From assembly GCF_017115105.1 (NCBI RefSeq), contig NZ_JABXKH010000042.1, forward strand, positions 1 through 64,000: a stretch of 64,000 nt of DNA. Direction: 5' to 3'. Under the pieces are notes generated by a model. The model was not told where the DNA came from, did no database searches, and saw only the letters and a program-made list of their open reading frames with translations. The translations under genes were made by a program, and so were the position numbers. This stretch comes from Nostoc sp. NMS2. GTDB lineage: Bacteria > Cyanobacteriota > Cyanobacteriia > Cyanobacteriales > Nostocaceae. Positions 1 to 7,850 of the stretch are shown piece by piece (position 1 is the stretch's first letter; each line of letters opens with the position of its first letter).

Positions 1-4
1 TCAA

Positions 5-46
5 CCCAACCTACGAATATTTTATTTTTTCGGAGTAATAAAAGAG
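5..46. repeat. Copy of a dispersed repeat, shared with 23131-23172
   Basis: The 42 bases here recur at 23131-23172 in the same orientation. The piece is the right end of a larger inverted-repeat family built on GTAGGTTGGGTT arms, other members of which lie at 21927-22000, 23016-23140 and 37641-37721. It directly abuts the stop codon of the HicB-like gene. Confidence 0.8.
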
Positions 47-48
47 CG

Positions 49-291
49 TTAGGCAACCTCTTTGGTAAAATTCAGGTCAACACCATCGAGTATTGGTAGA
101 GTATGACCCAAACGCAATCCTAAAATAATCCATCCCTCAAGAGTATCTTGCAAATCCTCTCGACAAGCCTCTAATGTTGCAGCATTTGCCCACACTCCTT
201 GACACTCTGGAATTTCGCCATAGAAAGTTCCATCGTCAAGCAACTCATAAGTTGCTTTGTGCATTGCTGTACGAATGTAATTTGTCAACAT
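49..291 (-). CDS. HicB-like antitoxin family protein
   Basis: An 80-residue protein with the partial RNase H-like fold pattern of HicB antitoxins: an N-terminal strand (KATYELLDDGTFYGEIPE), the central GVWANAATLEACREDL segment and a helix ending in an acidic tail. HicB proteins neutralise HicA mRNA interferases. I start at the ATG at 291; a TTG two codons upstream is also open. No HicA-sized reading frame lies upstream, and a dispersed repeat begins at the stop codon, so the partner is either beyond the window edge or missing. The family call comes from sequence resemblance; toxin-antitoxin activity is inference. Confidence 0.75.
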   Translation of the reverse strand: MLTNYIRTAMHKATYELLDDGTFYGEIPECQGVWANAATLEACREDLQDTLEGWIILGLRLGHTLPILDGVDLNFTKEVA

Positions 292-416
292 TGCCAAGAT
301 ATCAGCAAGATTAATGAACTTTAGCTAAAGTATAGCAACGGGCGTTTTGGCTTTAGTGTTCAAAGACAAATTTGGTTAAAATTAGGCTGTGATTAAATTA
401 AAGTAGGCGATCGCGC

Positions 417-629
417 TTATACTTGACCTTCACCGTCCTTACCGATTTTATCAATAAACTCAGGATAATTATCAAAGTCATCCATTGAATTCAAAGGTGG
501 CATTGTTGCCCAATTTCCTTCTGTCTTTGACTTATCCATATAAGCATAGAAAGCTTCATTATCATCTTGATGAGCCAGCACGTAAACTCGTAATTCTTTG
601 AGGCTCATTTCATGAAAATTTGGTTTCAT
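417..629 (-). CDS. DUF6887-type small protein
   Basis: A 70-residue acidic protein beginning MKPNFHEMSLKELRVYVLAH, which resembles the small cyanobacterial family annotated DUF6887. It has a short N-terminal helix that reads like a DNA- or partner-binding element, followed by a disordered acidic stretch rich in D, N and E. The next minus-strand frame upstream (641-808) looks like DUF6888, the usual neighbour of this family, so the two probably form a two-gene unit. No biochemical function is known to me. Confidence 0.6.
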   Translation of the reverse strand: MKPNFHEMSLKELRVYVLAHQDDNEAFYAYMDKSKTEGNWATMPPLNSMDDFDNYPEFIDKIGKDGEGQV

Positions 630-640
630 ATTTTAAATGT

Positions 641-808
641 CTATTTCCCATTACGCTGAATCGCTATCTCGGTTTCTTCACCAGCTATGATGACTATTTC
701 GCCTGTGCGTTCATCTAAACGTACTAAATAAACAGGTCGATACATCATAGTTAATCTTCGGCAAACAAGAAAGCACTGTAGAGTTTGTTCTGCTGTCGGA
801 ATAATCAG
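641..808 (-). CDS. DUF6888-type small protein with a non-ATG start
   Basis: About 54 residues reading PTAEQTLQCFLVCRRL and then YRPVYLVRLDERTGEIVIIA, the pattern I know from DUF6888 proteins. The first in-frame ATG (748) would remove the conserved N-terminus. Upstream of it the frame offers only CTG (808) or ATT (805, 802) before a stop codon; a GAGGA sequence at 812-816 is well placed for the ATT codons. The gene lies immediately upstream of the DUF6887-like gene. It is either translated from a rare start codon or has decayed from one that began with ATG. Confidence 0.5.
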   Translation of the reverse strand: MIIPTAEQTLQCFLVCRRLTMMYRPVYLVRLDERTGEIVIIAGEETEIAIQRNGK

Positions 809-958
809 TAGTCCTCAATATGTTGTATTTATGAGTCTAAAACTTTAGAAGTAGTATAACAAGTGCGATGCCTACGGCGGGCTATTTGGCATCGCATCTT
901 TGAGAAACCGGGTTTTTCCCAAACCCGATTTCTTTTGGCTTAAATCCCCAGCTAAGAA

Positions 959-1915
959 TTAGCCAATTATGAGATGCAGCTGGTTACTCACCGCACTAAT
1001 TAAATTATGGGTAACAGGAAGACTATCAACTACCATCCCCAGACACAACAGCATCATGTAGGAGATGGAATAGAGAAACAACTCTTTAGCTACAGCGCGA
1101 TCCTCTGGATTTTGCAACAAACGCCAAGATTTGTGGATAAATAATCCTCCCAGAATTACAGCGATCGCACCATAAAGAATTCCACTCGCGCCCAAGGGAT
1201 AAACCAATAACACGGTTGCAACTACTGTCACCAGCGTATAGTACCAAATCTGCTTCACCGTTGCCGTATCACCTTCAATCACAGGTAGCATTGGTATGCC
1301 CACCTTTGCGTAATCATCCCGGATCATCAGAGCTAAAGCCCAGAAATGGGGTGGTGTCCACAAAAAGACGATGGCAAAAATTAACCACGCTGACCAGCTT
1401 AAAGTGCCCGTGACAGCAGCCCAACCCACTAAAGCCGGAATTGCCCCAGCCGCTCCACCAACAACGATATTTTGGGTGGTGTGGCGTTTTAGCCAGTGGG
1501 TATAGACCAAAATATAAAAGACAATGCCAGAGAAGGCTAGCAGGGCGGCTAACAGATTGGCAAATACTGCTAGGAGTGTAAAGGAAATCGTCGCCAGTGC
1601 GATCGCAAAAATTAGAGCATCGCGTGGCTGCACCTTACCCGAAGGTATCGGACGATGGCGCGTCCGCTCCATGTCATAATCAATATCCCGGTCATAGACA
1701 CAGTTAATCGTCTGGGCGCTTGCAGCAGCCAAAGTGCCACCAGTGAGAGTTACTAGCAACAGCAATGGGTCTACTTCTCCCTTAGCAGCAATCCACATAC
1801 TCCCAGCTGTGGTAATCAAAAGCAACGGAATAATCCGAGGCTTGGTTAGCTGGTAATAACTTTGAACTACCTGTAAAAATGTTTCGTGGTGGCGAGAGAC
1901 ATTAGTCTCAATCAT
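959..1915 (-). CDS. ctaB: Protoheme IX farnesyltransferase (heme O synthase)
   Basis: CtaB attaches a farnesyl group to protoheme to make heme O, the first step towards heme A for the oxidase encoded next door. The 318-residue length is normal for cyanobacteria. The prenyltransferase signature is visible as NCVYDRDIDYDMERTRHRPI (about residues 65-85), giving the two Asp-rich metal-binding positions, and there are about nine hydrophobic segments. It lies downstream of ctaA on the same strand (about 207 bases apart), and both are divergent from ctaCDE. Confidence 0.96.
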   Translation of the reverse strand: MIETNVSRHHETFLQVVQSYYQLTKPRIIPLLLITTAGSMWIAAKGEVDPLLLLVTLTGGTLAAASAQTINCVYDRDIDYDMERTRHRPIPSGKVQPRDALIFAIALATISFTLLAVFANLLAALLAFSGIVFYILVYTHWLKRHTTQNIVVGGAAGAIPALVGWAAVTGTLSWSAWLIFAIVFLWTPPHFWALALMIRDDYAKVGIPMLPVIEGDTATVKQIWYYTLVTVVATVLLVYPLGASGILYGAIAVILGGLFIHKSWRLLQNPEDRAVAKELFLYSISYMMLLCLGMVVDSLPVTHNLISAVSNQLHLIIG

Positions 1916-2122
1916 TTTGGCTCTGGTTCCTTATTTTTCAACAACTTATATACAGCCCCTGCTCAAGCTGGCTCTTTCAGGCAAATGAAAACACAGATTT
2001 TCTTCTGCACCTGCGTGAGTCGCAATACTCGCCGTTGCGCCTCTCACTGATGAGTGGGGAGTGAAGAAGGGAATAGGGTACAGGTTACAGGGTACAGATT
2101 ATTCCCTATTACCTGTAACCTG

Positions 2123-3052
2123 TCACCTCTCCCCTAATTCCACAGCACTAACTGAGTCACGTAGTGATAAAACCGTGAAAGCCACCAAAGTACCCAGCAA
2201 AGCTGCTCCTATAGCTTGGTGAGAGACGGTGAGAGGCTCGACTTGGAGGTGTAATTTGAAGGTGGCGAATCCCAACAAGATTTGTAATGTCAACAACCCA
2301 CCAGCCATATTTGCCAGTCGCCGCAAGGCTGGATGTAGTGCTGGTGTCCGCCAACAGATAAATACCATTGCCAAGGTTGCCACTGTTGGCGGCACCAAAC
2401 CAGCAATATGGCTGTACATTACAGTACAAAGTTGAGAACCGCCGAGGCATTGGTGTAGCGCCCAGCGAGAGCCTACCAAAGCACCCAAGAGACTTTGCAG
2501 GTAAACCAGAATAGCAGCAGTTAAACCGACCCAAGGCAACTTACCGACGGTTCCATTTCCCTGATAGGGGGTGAGTGCTGTGCCAATAATCAAGAGGGTG
2601 CTAAAAAATAACAGCGCCGTACCTAAATGAGCGGTAACGATATCAAACCGCAACAGTTCGGTAACGGTGAGTCCCCCCAATACGCCTTGGAAGACGATTA
2701 AAAACAGGGCAAATGTGGATGCCCAAGGTAGCCAAGAGGGTAAAAAACTACGACGCCACCAGGACAAACCAAAAAGTGCGATCGCGCTTAAACCAATTAA
2801 AGCCGCATCCAATCTGTGAAACCACTCCAGAAACACCTGGAGATTCATTTGCTTGGCTGGCACAAGTTCGCCATAGCATAAAGGCCAGTCTGGGCAAGCA
2901 AGTCCAGCATTCATCACGCGGGTGGCACTGCCTATTGCCATCAAAATTAAGGTGGCTATGCACATTTTCCACACCAAGCGCCGAATCATTTCCTTGGGCT
3001 TTTGCTGCTGAAGAGCCGCTTCATTTTGTTGTTGTAGGACAAATTCGCTCAT
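2123..3052 (-). CDS. ctaA: Heme A synthase (COX15/CtaA family)
   Basis: A 309-residue membrane protein that oxidises heme O to heme A. It has eight hydrophobic segments and the family's conserved stretches: ATRVMNAGLACPDWPLCYG near residue 45, an EWFHRLDA heme-ligand His, the TAHLGTALLFF pair-helix His, and a later SHQAIGAAL His. The two Cys-containing loops of the family (CPDWPLC and CLGGSQLC) are present. It is first of the ctaA-ctaB pair and divergent from ctaC, so the 400-base gap upstream probably carries promoters in both directions. Confidence 0.95.
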   Translation of the reverse strand: MSEFVLQQQNEAALQQQKPKEMIRRLVWKMCIATLILMAIGSATRVMNAGLACPDWPLCYGELVPAKQMNLQVFLEWFHRLDAALIGLSAIALFGLSWWRRSFLPSWLPWASTFALFLIVFQGVLGGLTVTELLRFDIVTAHLGTALLFFSTLLIIGTALTPYQGNGTVGKLPWVGLTAAILVYLQSLLGALVGSRWALHQCLGGSQLCTVMYSHIAGLVPPTVATLAMVFICWRTPALHPALRRLANMAGGLLTLQILLGFATFKLHLQVEPLTVSHQAIGAALLGTLVAFTVLSLRDSVSAVELGER

Positions 3053-3456
3053 GAATGATACCTTCTGCCCGCTCTTGGTGGCTCTCTTAAAATTTTCAAT
3101 TTTCTTTTAGCGTCCTATCTCCACCCTAGCGTATAGGCTAAGGGTTTATAGATTAGCACTCACTTATACTTTGAATCACTCCAGAAAGGTTTTGCCTGAA
3201 GCTTTAGGTATTTTTCAAGATGTGAGAAATTGATTAATCACAATTAATTTAAACATTCTAAATTTTTCCTTAAATTTTTTCACTGATTTACATCTATTTT
3301 TGGCGCTATATGATATTAGACTCATACTCAAGATTAGTAAAATAGTCAAAAAAATTAATAAAAATTTCAGACCTTTGTCCCCCATGCCTTCCAGCCTAGA
3401 CTACCTTAGTAAGTGAGTAGCTTCGAGATAACATAGTAAATTCAATTAAGTAAGCC
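3053..3456. promoter_or_regulatory. Divergent intergenic region between ctaA and ctaC
   Basis: This AT-rich stretch of about 400 bases separates the two oppositely oriented cta transcription units and must hold their promoters. I see no repeat element or convincing terminator in it, and I cannot assign -10 boxes with confidence. Confidence 0.45.
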
Positions 3457-4539
3457 GTGAAGATTCCAAGTTCAATCTGGACATTACTCATTGGCATCGT
3501 GCTAACGCTAGCCAGCCTTTGGTACGGTCAAAATCACGGTCTGTTGCCAGCAGCAGCCACTGATGAAGCCGTCTTGGTGGATGGTCTGTTCAACGCGATG
3601 ATGATCGTTTCTACAGGTATATTCCTGTTAGTTGAAGGTATTTTGATTTACTCCGCATTTAAATACCGTCGGCGTGCAGGTGACAATGAAGACGGCCCAC
3701 CAGTTGAGGGCAATATACCTCTAGAAATCCTCTGGACGGCGATCCCAGCAATTATCGTTATCGGCATTTCTGTTTACAGCTTTGATGTTTACAACGAAAT
3801 CGGTGGCTTTGATCCCCATGCGATCCATCAAGCGCCGATGAATCAGGAATCGATGGCAATGCCTGGAAGTGCTATGGCTGCAACTTTAAGCGATACTCCT
3901 CCCAGCACCGAACCCAACCTCAATCAAGAAAAATCTGATGAGGCAATGCAAGACCCAGCTACGGCAGAAGTTCGTAATGCCGATCAAATTCCTCAACTGC
4001 GGAATGCCCCAGGTGTAGGTAGTGTTGCTCCAACAATTGGGGGAACTCCTGATAAAGCAGGGCAACCAGCAGAATTACAGGTCAACGTCACTGGTTTACA
4101 ATATGCCTGGATTTTCACCTATCCTGAAACTGGGATAACTACAGGTGAAATGCACGTCCCCATTGGGCGAGAAGTGCAAATCAATATGACCGCCAACGAT
4201 GTCATCCATGCTTTTTGGGTGCCAGAGTTCCGCCTGAAACAAGATGCGATCCCCGGTAGGCAAAGCGAGATTCGCTTCACCCCCAAAAAAGCAGGAGATT
4301 ATGTTCTAATCTGTGCTGAACTTTGTGGCCCCTACCACGGTGCAATGAGAGCGCCAGTAGTTGTAGAGTCAGAAGAAGCCTTTGATAAATGGGTACAAGA
4401 ACAGCTAGTTGCCAGCAAAGAAACACTAAATCAAGCCGTTGCTGTTAACCCAGCCGATCTATCCCCAAATGAATTTCTTGCTCCTTACACCAAGGACATG
4501 GGAATTAAACCAGAAATCCTTCATCAAGTTCACCATTAA
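3457..4539 (+). CDS. ctaC: Cytochrome c oxidase subunit II
   Basis: This subunit accepts electrons from cytochrome c6 or plastocyanin through its CuA centre. It has a hydrophobic N-terminus (SIWTLLIGIVLTLASLWYG), two further membrane helices, then the cupredoxin domain with CuA ligands in VIHAFWVPEF and CAELCGPYHGAM (Cys, Glu, Cys, His and Met all present). Between the second helix and the cupredoxin domain lies a low-complexity insert of about 90 residues rich in P, N, A and M, which lengthens the protein to 360 residues. The start codon is GTG. It is first of ctaC-ctaD-ctaE. Confidence 0.96.
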   Translation: MKIPSSIWTLLIGIVLTLASLWYGQNHGLLPAAATDEAVLVDGLFNAMMIVSTGIFLLVEGILIYSAFKYRRRAGDNEDGPPVEGNIPLEILWTAIPAIIVIGISVYSFDVYNEIGGFDPHAIHQAPMNQESMAMPGSAMAATLSDTPPSTEPNLNQEKSDEAMQDPATAEVRNADQIPQLRNAPGVGSVAPTIGGTPDKAGQPAELQVNVTGLQYAWIFTYPETGITTGEMHVPIGREVQINMTANDVIHAFWVPEFRLKQDAIPGRQSEIRFTPKKAGDYVLICAELCGPYHGAMRAPVVVESEEAFDKWVQEQLVASKETLNQAVAVNPADLSPNEFLAPYTKDMGIKPEILHQVHH

Positions 4540-4563
4540 TCAATATGTTATTTAGTCAAAATC

Positions 4564-4606
4564 CAATGACTAATGACTAATGACTAATGACCAATGACTA
4601 ATGACT
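4564..4606 (+). repeat. Heptanucleotide tandem repeat (AATGACT) running into the ctaD start
   Basis: About six copies of AATGACT or AATGACC follow one another and end at the ctaD start codon. This is the short tandemly repeated heptamer class common in Nostoc. It occupies the position where a ribosome binding site would be expected, and no purine-rich Shine-Dalgarno is visible. Confidence 0.85.
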
Positions 4607-6343
4607 ATGACACAAGCTCAGTTGCAAGAAACGGCCAATATCCCCGCCCTTCTTGAGGAACCAGGGGTCAGAAAATGGCAAGACTTCTTTGGCTTTCAAA
4701 CCGACCATAAGGTGATTGGGATTCAATATCTCGTCACTTCGTTCATTTTCTACTGCATTGGCGGCGTAATGGCTGACTTGGTTCGCACGGAACTGCGAAC
4801 CCCAGAGGTAGATTTTGTCACCCCGGAAGTCTACAACAGTCTGTTTACGCTGCACGCCACGATCATGATTTTCTTGTGGATTGTGCCAACCGGGGCAGGG
4901 TTTGCTAACTATCTAATTCCCCTGATGATTGGGGCAAAAGATATGGCATTTCCTCGGCTGAATGCTGTTGCCTTTTGGATGATTCCCCCTGCGGGTGTGT
5001 TGCTGATCGCCAGTTTAGCGGTAGGCGATGCACCGGATGCAGGTTGGACTTCCTACCCTCCCCTGAGTTTGGTAACAGGACAAGTGGGGCAAGGCATTTG
5101 GATTATGAGTGTCTTGCTGCTGGGTACGTCCTCAATTTTGGGGTCGATAAATTTCCTAGTAACATTGCTGAAAATGCGTATCCCCGGCATGGGCGTTCAT
5201 CAAATGCCCTTGTTCTGCTGGGCAATGTTCGCCACTTCGGCGCTCGTTTTGGTATCAACCCCAGTCCTTGCAGCAGGTTTGATTCTGCTTGCCTTTGACT
5301 TAATTGCTGGGACAACATTTTTTAACCCAACTGGCGGTGGCGACCCTGTAGTATACCAGCACATGTTCTGGTTTTACTCCCACCCAGCCGTTTACATTAT
5401 GATTTTGCCCTTCTTTGGAGCAATTTCAGAAATTATCCCCATTCATTCCCGCAAGCCGATTTTTGGCTATAAAGCGATCGCTTATTCGTCTCTTGCTATT
5501 AGCTTTTTGGGGCTAATTGTTTGGGCGCACCACATGTTTACCAGTGGTATCCCCGGCTGGTTACGGATGTTCTTTATGATCACCACCATGATCATTGCCG
5601 TACCCACGGGGATTAAAATATTTAGCTGGTTAGCAACCATGTGGGGTGGAAAAATCCAGCTTAACAGTGCGATGCTGTTCGCCATCGGCTTTGTCGGCAC
5701 TTTTGTAATCGGCGGGATCAGTGGCGTGATGTTGGCAGCAGTGCCTTTTGACATTCACGTTCACGACACCTATTTTGTGGTGGCCCACTTGCACTATGTA
5801 CTATTTGGTGGTAGCGTTCTAGGAATTTTTGCCGCCATTTACCACTGGTTCCCGAAAATGACGGGACGCATGGTAAACGAATTTTGGGGTAAGGTTCACT
5901 TTGCCTTGACTATTGTCGGTCTAAACATGACCTTCTTACCCATGCACAAACTGGGTTTAATGGGTATGAATCGCCGGATTGCCCAATACGATCCCAAATT
6001 CACCACATTGAACGAAATTTGTACGTATGGTTCTTACATACTGGCAATTTCGACATTCCCCTTCATCATCAATGCCATTTGGAGTTGGTTATACGGCGAG
6101 AAAGCTGGTAATAATCCCTGGAGGGCACTTACCTTAGAGTGGATGACAACCTCACCACCTGCGATCGAAAATTTTGATCAAACCCCAGTACTGGCTACAG
6201 GCCCCTACGACTACGGTTTGGAAAGGGCTAATGAAGATGTACCTTTATCTGATCCTAATCCAATCTTGTCTGGCGGGCCGAACTCAGTATTAAGAGCAGA
6301 ACCCGATCCAGCCTTTGCTGCTAATCCCGAAGACCGACAATAA
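4601..6343 (+). CDS. ctaD: Cytochrome c oxidase subunit I
   Basis: The catalytic subunit of the aa3-type terminal oxidase, reducing O2 at a heme a3/CuB centre. All six metal-binding His appear: LHATIMIFLW, YSHPAVY, AHHMFTSG and DTYFVVAHLHYVLFGG. Helix VI reads FWFYSHPAVY: the glutamate of A1-type enzymes (HPEVY) is absent and the Tyr-Ser pair of A2-type oxidases is present. Length 580 is normal. The first ATG (4601) lies inside the heptamer repeat and the second (4607) follows two codons later; either may be used. It is translated after ctaC and before ctaE. Confidence 0.96.
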   Translation: MTMTQAQLQETANIPALLEEPGVRKWQDFFGFQTDHKVIGIQYLVTSFIFYCIGGVMADLVRTELRTPEVDFVTPEVYNSLFTLHATIMIFLWIVPTGAGFANYLIPLMIGAKDMAFPRLNAVAFWMIPPAGVLLIASLAVGDAPDAGWTSYPPLSLVTGQVGQGIWIMSVLLLGTSSILGSINFLVTLLKMRIPGMGVHQMPLFCWAMFATSALVLVSTPVLAAGLILLAFDLIAGTTFFNPTGGGDPVVYQHMFWFYSHPAVYIMILPFFGAISEIIPIHSRKPIFGYKAIAYSSLAISFLGLIVWAHHMFTSGIPGWLRMFFMITTMIIAVPTGIKIFSWLATMWGGKIQLNSAMLFAIGFVGTFVIGGISGVMLAAVPFDIHVHDTYFVVAHLHYVLFGGSVLGIFAAIYHWFPKMTGRMVNEFWGKVHFALTIVGLNMTFLPMHKLGLMGMNRRIAQYDPKFTTLNEICTYGSYILAISTFPFIINAIWSWLYGEKAGNNPWRALTLEWMTTSPPAIENFDQTPVLATGPYDYGLERANEDVPLSDPNPILSGGPNSVLRAEPDPAFAANPEDRQ

Positions 6344-6375
6344 ACAGGTATAGGGAATTGGGCATGGATAAAGAG

Positions 6376-6510
6376 GACAAGGGGCGGGGGGCAGGGGACA
6401 GGGGGAAAACTCTTTTCCCTTGCTCCCTGCTCCCTTGCTCCCTGCTCCCTTGCTCCCTCATCCCCCCACTCCCCATACTTCGACTGCGCTCAGTACAAGT
6501 TCCCCATTCC
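6376..6510. repeat. Low-complexity G-rich then C-rich inverted-type repeat
   Basis: A run such as GGGGCGGGGGGCAGGGGACA is followed by four CTCCCTTG/CTCCCTGC units, so the strand can fold on itself. This dispersed Nostoc-type repeat fills the gap between ctaD and ctaE. It is open in the ctaE frame, which makes an artificially long N-terminus possible for ctaE. Confidence 0.65.
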
Positions 6511-6527
6511 CCACTCATCAAAATTCT

Positions 6528-7154
6528 ATGCAAAGTCAAATCATTGACCCAGCTAAAACCGAACTCAATCATCACCATGCGGCGGAAGCGTCCGTCGGTC
6601 ATCACGAAGAACATCCAGACCATCGTCTGTTTGGACTATATGTTTTCCTGATTGCTGAAGGGATGATTTTTATGGGACTGTTCGGAGCTTACTTAGCTTT
6701 CCGCGCTACCTTACCCGTGTGGCCGCCAGCAGGGACTCCAGAATTAGAACTATTGTTACCTGGAGTCAACACCATCAATCTAATTTCTAGTAGTTTTGTC
6801 ATGCACAATGCTGACACTGCTATCAAAAAGAACGATGCGCGGGGTGCGCGAATCTGGTTAGCAATTACTGCTGCGATGGGTGCTACTTTCTTAGTGGGTC
6901 AAGTATATGAATATACCCATTTAGAATTTGGTTTAACTACCAATTTATTTGCCAGTGCATTTTACGTTTTGACTGGTTTCCACGGATTGCACGTTACCAT
7001 CGGCGTTTTGGCTATTGTTGCGGTGTTGTGGCGATCGCGCCTTCCGGGTCACTACAGTAACGAAAAGCACTTTGGCATTGAAGCAGCCGAAATCTACTGG
7101 CACTTCGTTGACGTGATTTGGATTATTTTATTCGGATTACTCTATCTCCTGTGA
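6528..7154 (+). CDS. ctaE: Cytochrome c oxidase subunit III
   Basis: A 208-residue subunit with an HHxxHxxH-type His-rich N-terminal tail (HHAAEASVGHHEEH) and five hydrophobic helices, including the FASAFYVLTGFHGLHVTIGV stretch and the C-terminal YWHFVDVIWIILFGLLYL typical of COX3. I choose the ATG at 6528 because the open frame upstream of it is translated repeat DNA (Pro/Leu-rich nonsense). It completes the ctaCDE operon and is followed by a strong terminator. Confidence 0.95.
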   Translation: MQSQIIDPAKTELNHHHAAEASVGHHEEHPDHRLFGLYVFLIAEGMIFMGLFGAYLAFRATLPVWPPAGTPELELLLPGVNTINLISSSFVMHNADTAIKKNDARGARIWLAITAAMGATFLVGQVYEYTHLEFGLTTNLFASAFYVLTGFHGLHVTIGVLAIVAVLWRSRLPGHYSNEKHFGIEAAEIYWHFVDVIWIILFGLLYLL

Positions 7155-7198
7155 GTATTAATTATTTAGTTGTTTACTCCACGCGAACAACTTAATCG

Positions 7199-7220
7199 GC
7201 CCCCAATAGGGGGCTTTTTT
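7199..7220 (+). terminator. Rho-independent terminator after ctaE
   Basis: A perfect six-base-pair G/C stem (GCCCCC, loop AATA, GGGGGC) is followed by six T residues. It lies 45 bases after the ctaE stop codon and closes the ctaCDE unit. Confidence 0.9.
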
Positions 7221-7850
7221 AATTAATAGTTTTATTTTTTACCTAGCAAGGTTTATAAAACAGAATTCTGAATTCTGAATTTAGAATACTCTACGCCACT
7301 TGCGGGATAGAGTTTTGATTACGAAAAATATTTATTTTACTTTCGCTTAACTTCGGGCGTTAGCGTAGCGGGACGAAGTACGGTTTTAACCAATATTCAT
7401 CACCCACTCGTACAGAATTCATGCTGTTAGCGGATAGCTAAGGTTTAGCCCATTCTGACTCCTGAGTTCTGAATTCTTCTTATAAAAAATATACTACAAC
7501 AAGCTTAAACTATTTCCACTATTACTTTTGCTAGATGCAACTGTGTTATTGCAAGTGATACAGACGCAACTAGAAGGTGGGAAAAGTCAGGATATTCTGT
7601 GAAAACTATTGAATAAGCAGTTAATATGCTGTGATTTGACATGCAACGGATGGAATAAATTAAAGTTTACAAATTTATTGAACTATTCCAAAAATAAATT
7701 TTATATTAAAATACTTACAATAGTATTAAATTAACCAAATCAAAGAGCTAGCTATAAAAATGCTCCAAAGCATAGGTTTGCTTGATAAGCTGACTGCCTC
7801 AAATACCTAGAATCTAGCGGTAGGTATTCATCACCTTACCTAAGCTCTGA
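7221..7850. other. Intergenic region without a recognisable gene
   Basis: The region is AT-rich and holds short GAATTCTGA-type direct repeats near 7262-7283 and again near 7455-7477, plus a GCGTTAGCGTAGCGGGACG palindromic fragment. I see no convincing reading frame. The last 100 bases presumably contain the promoter of the kinase gene. Confidence 0.5.
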
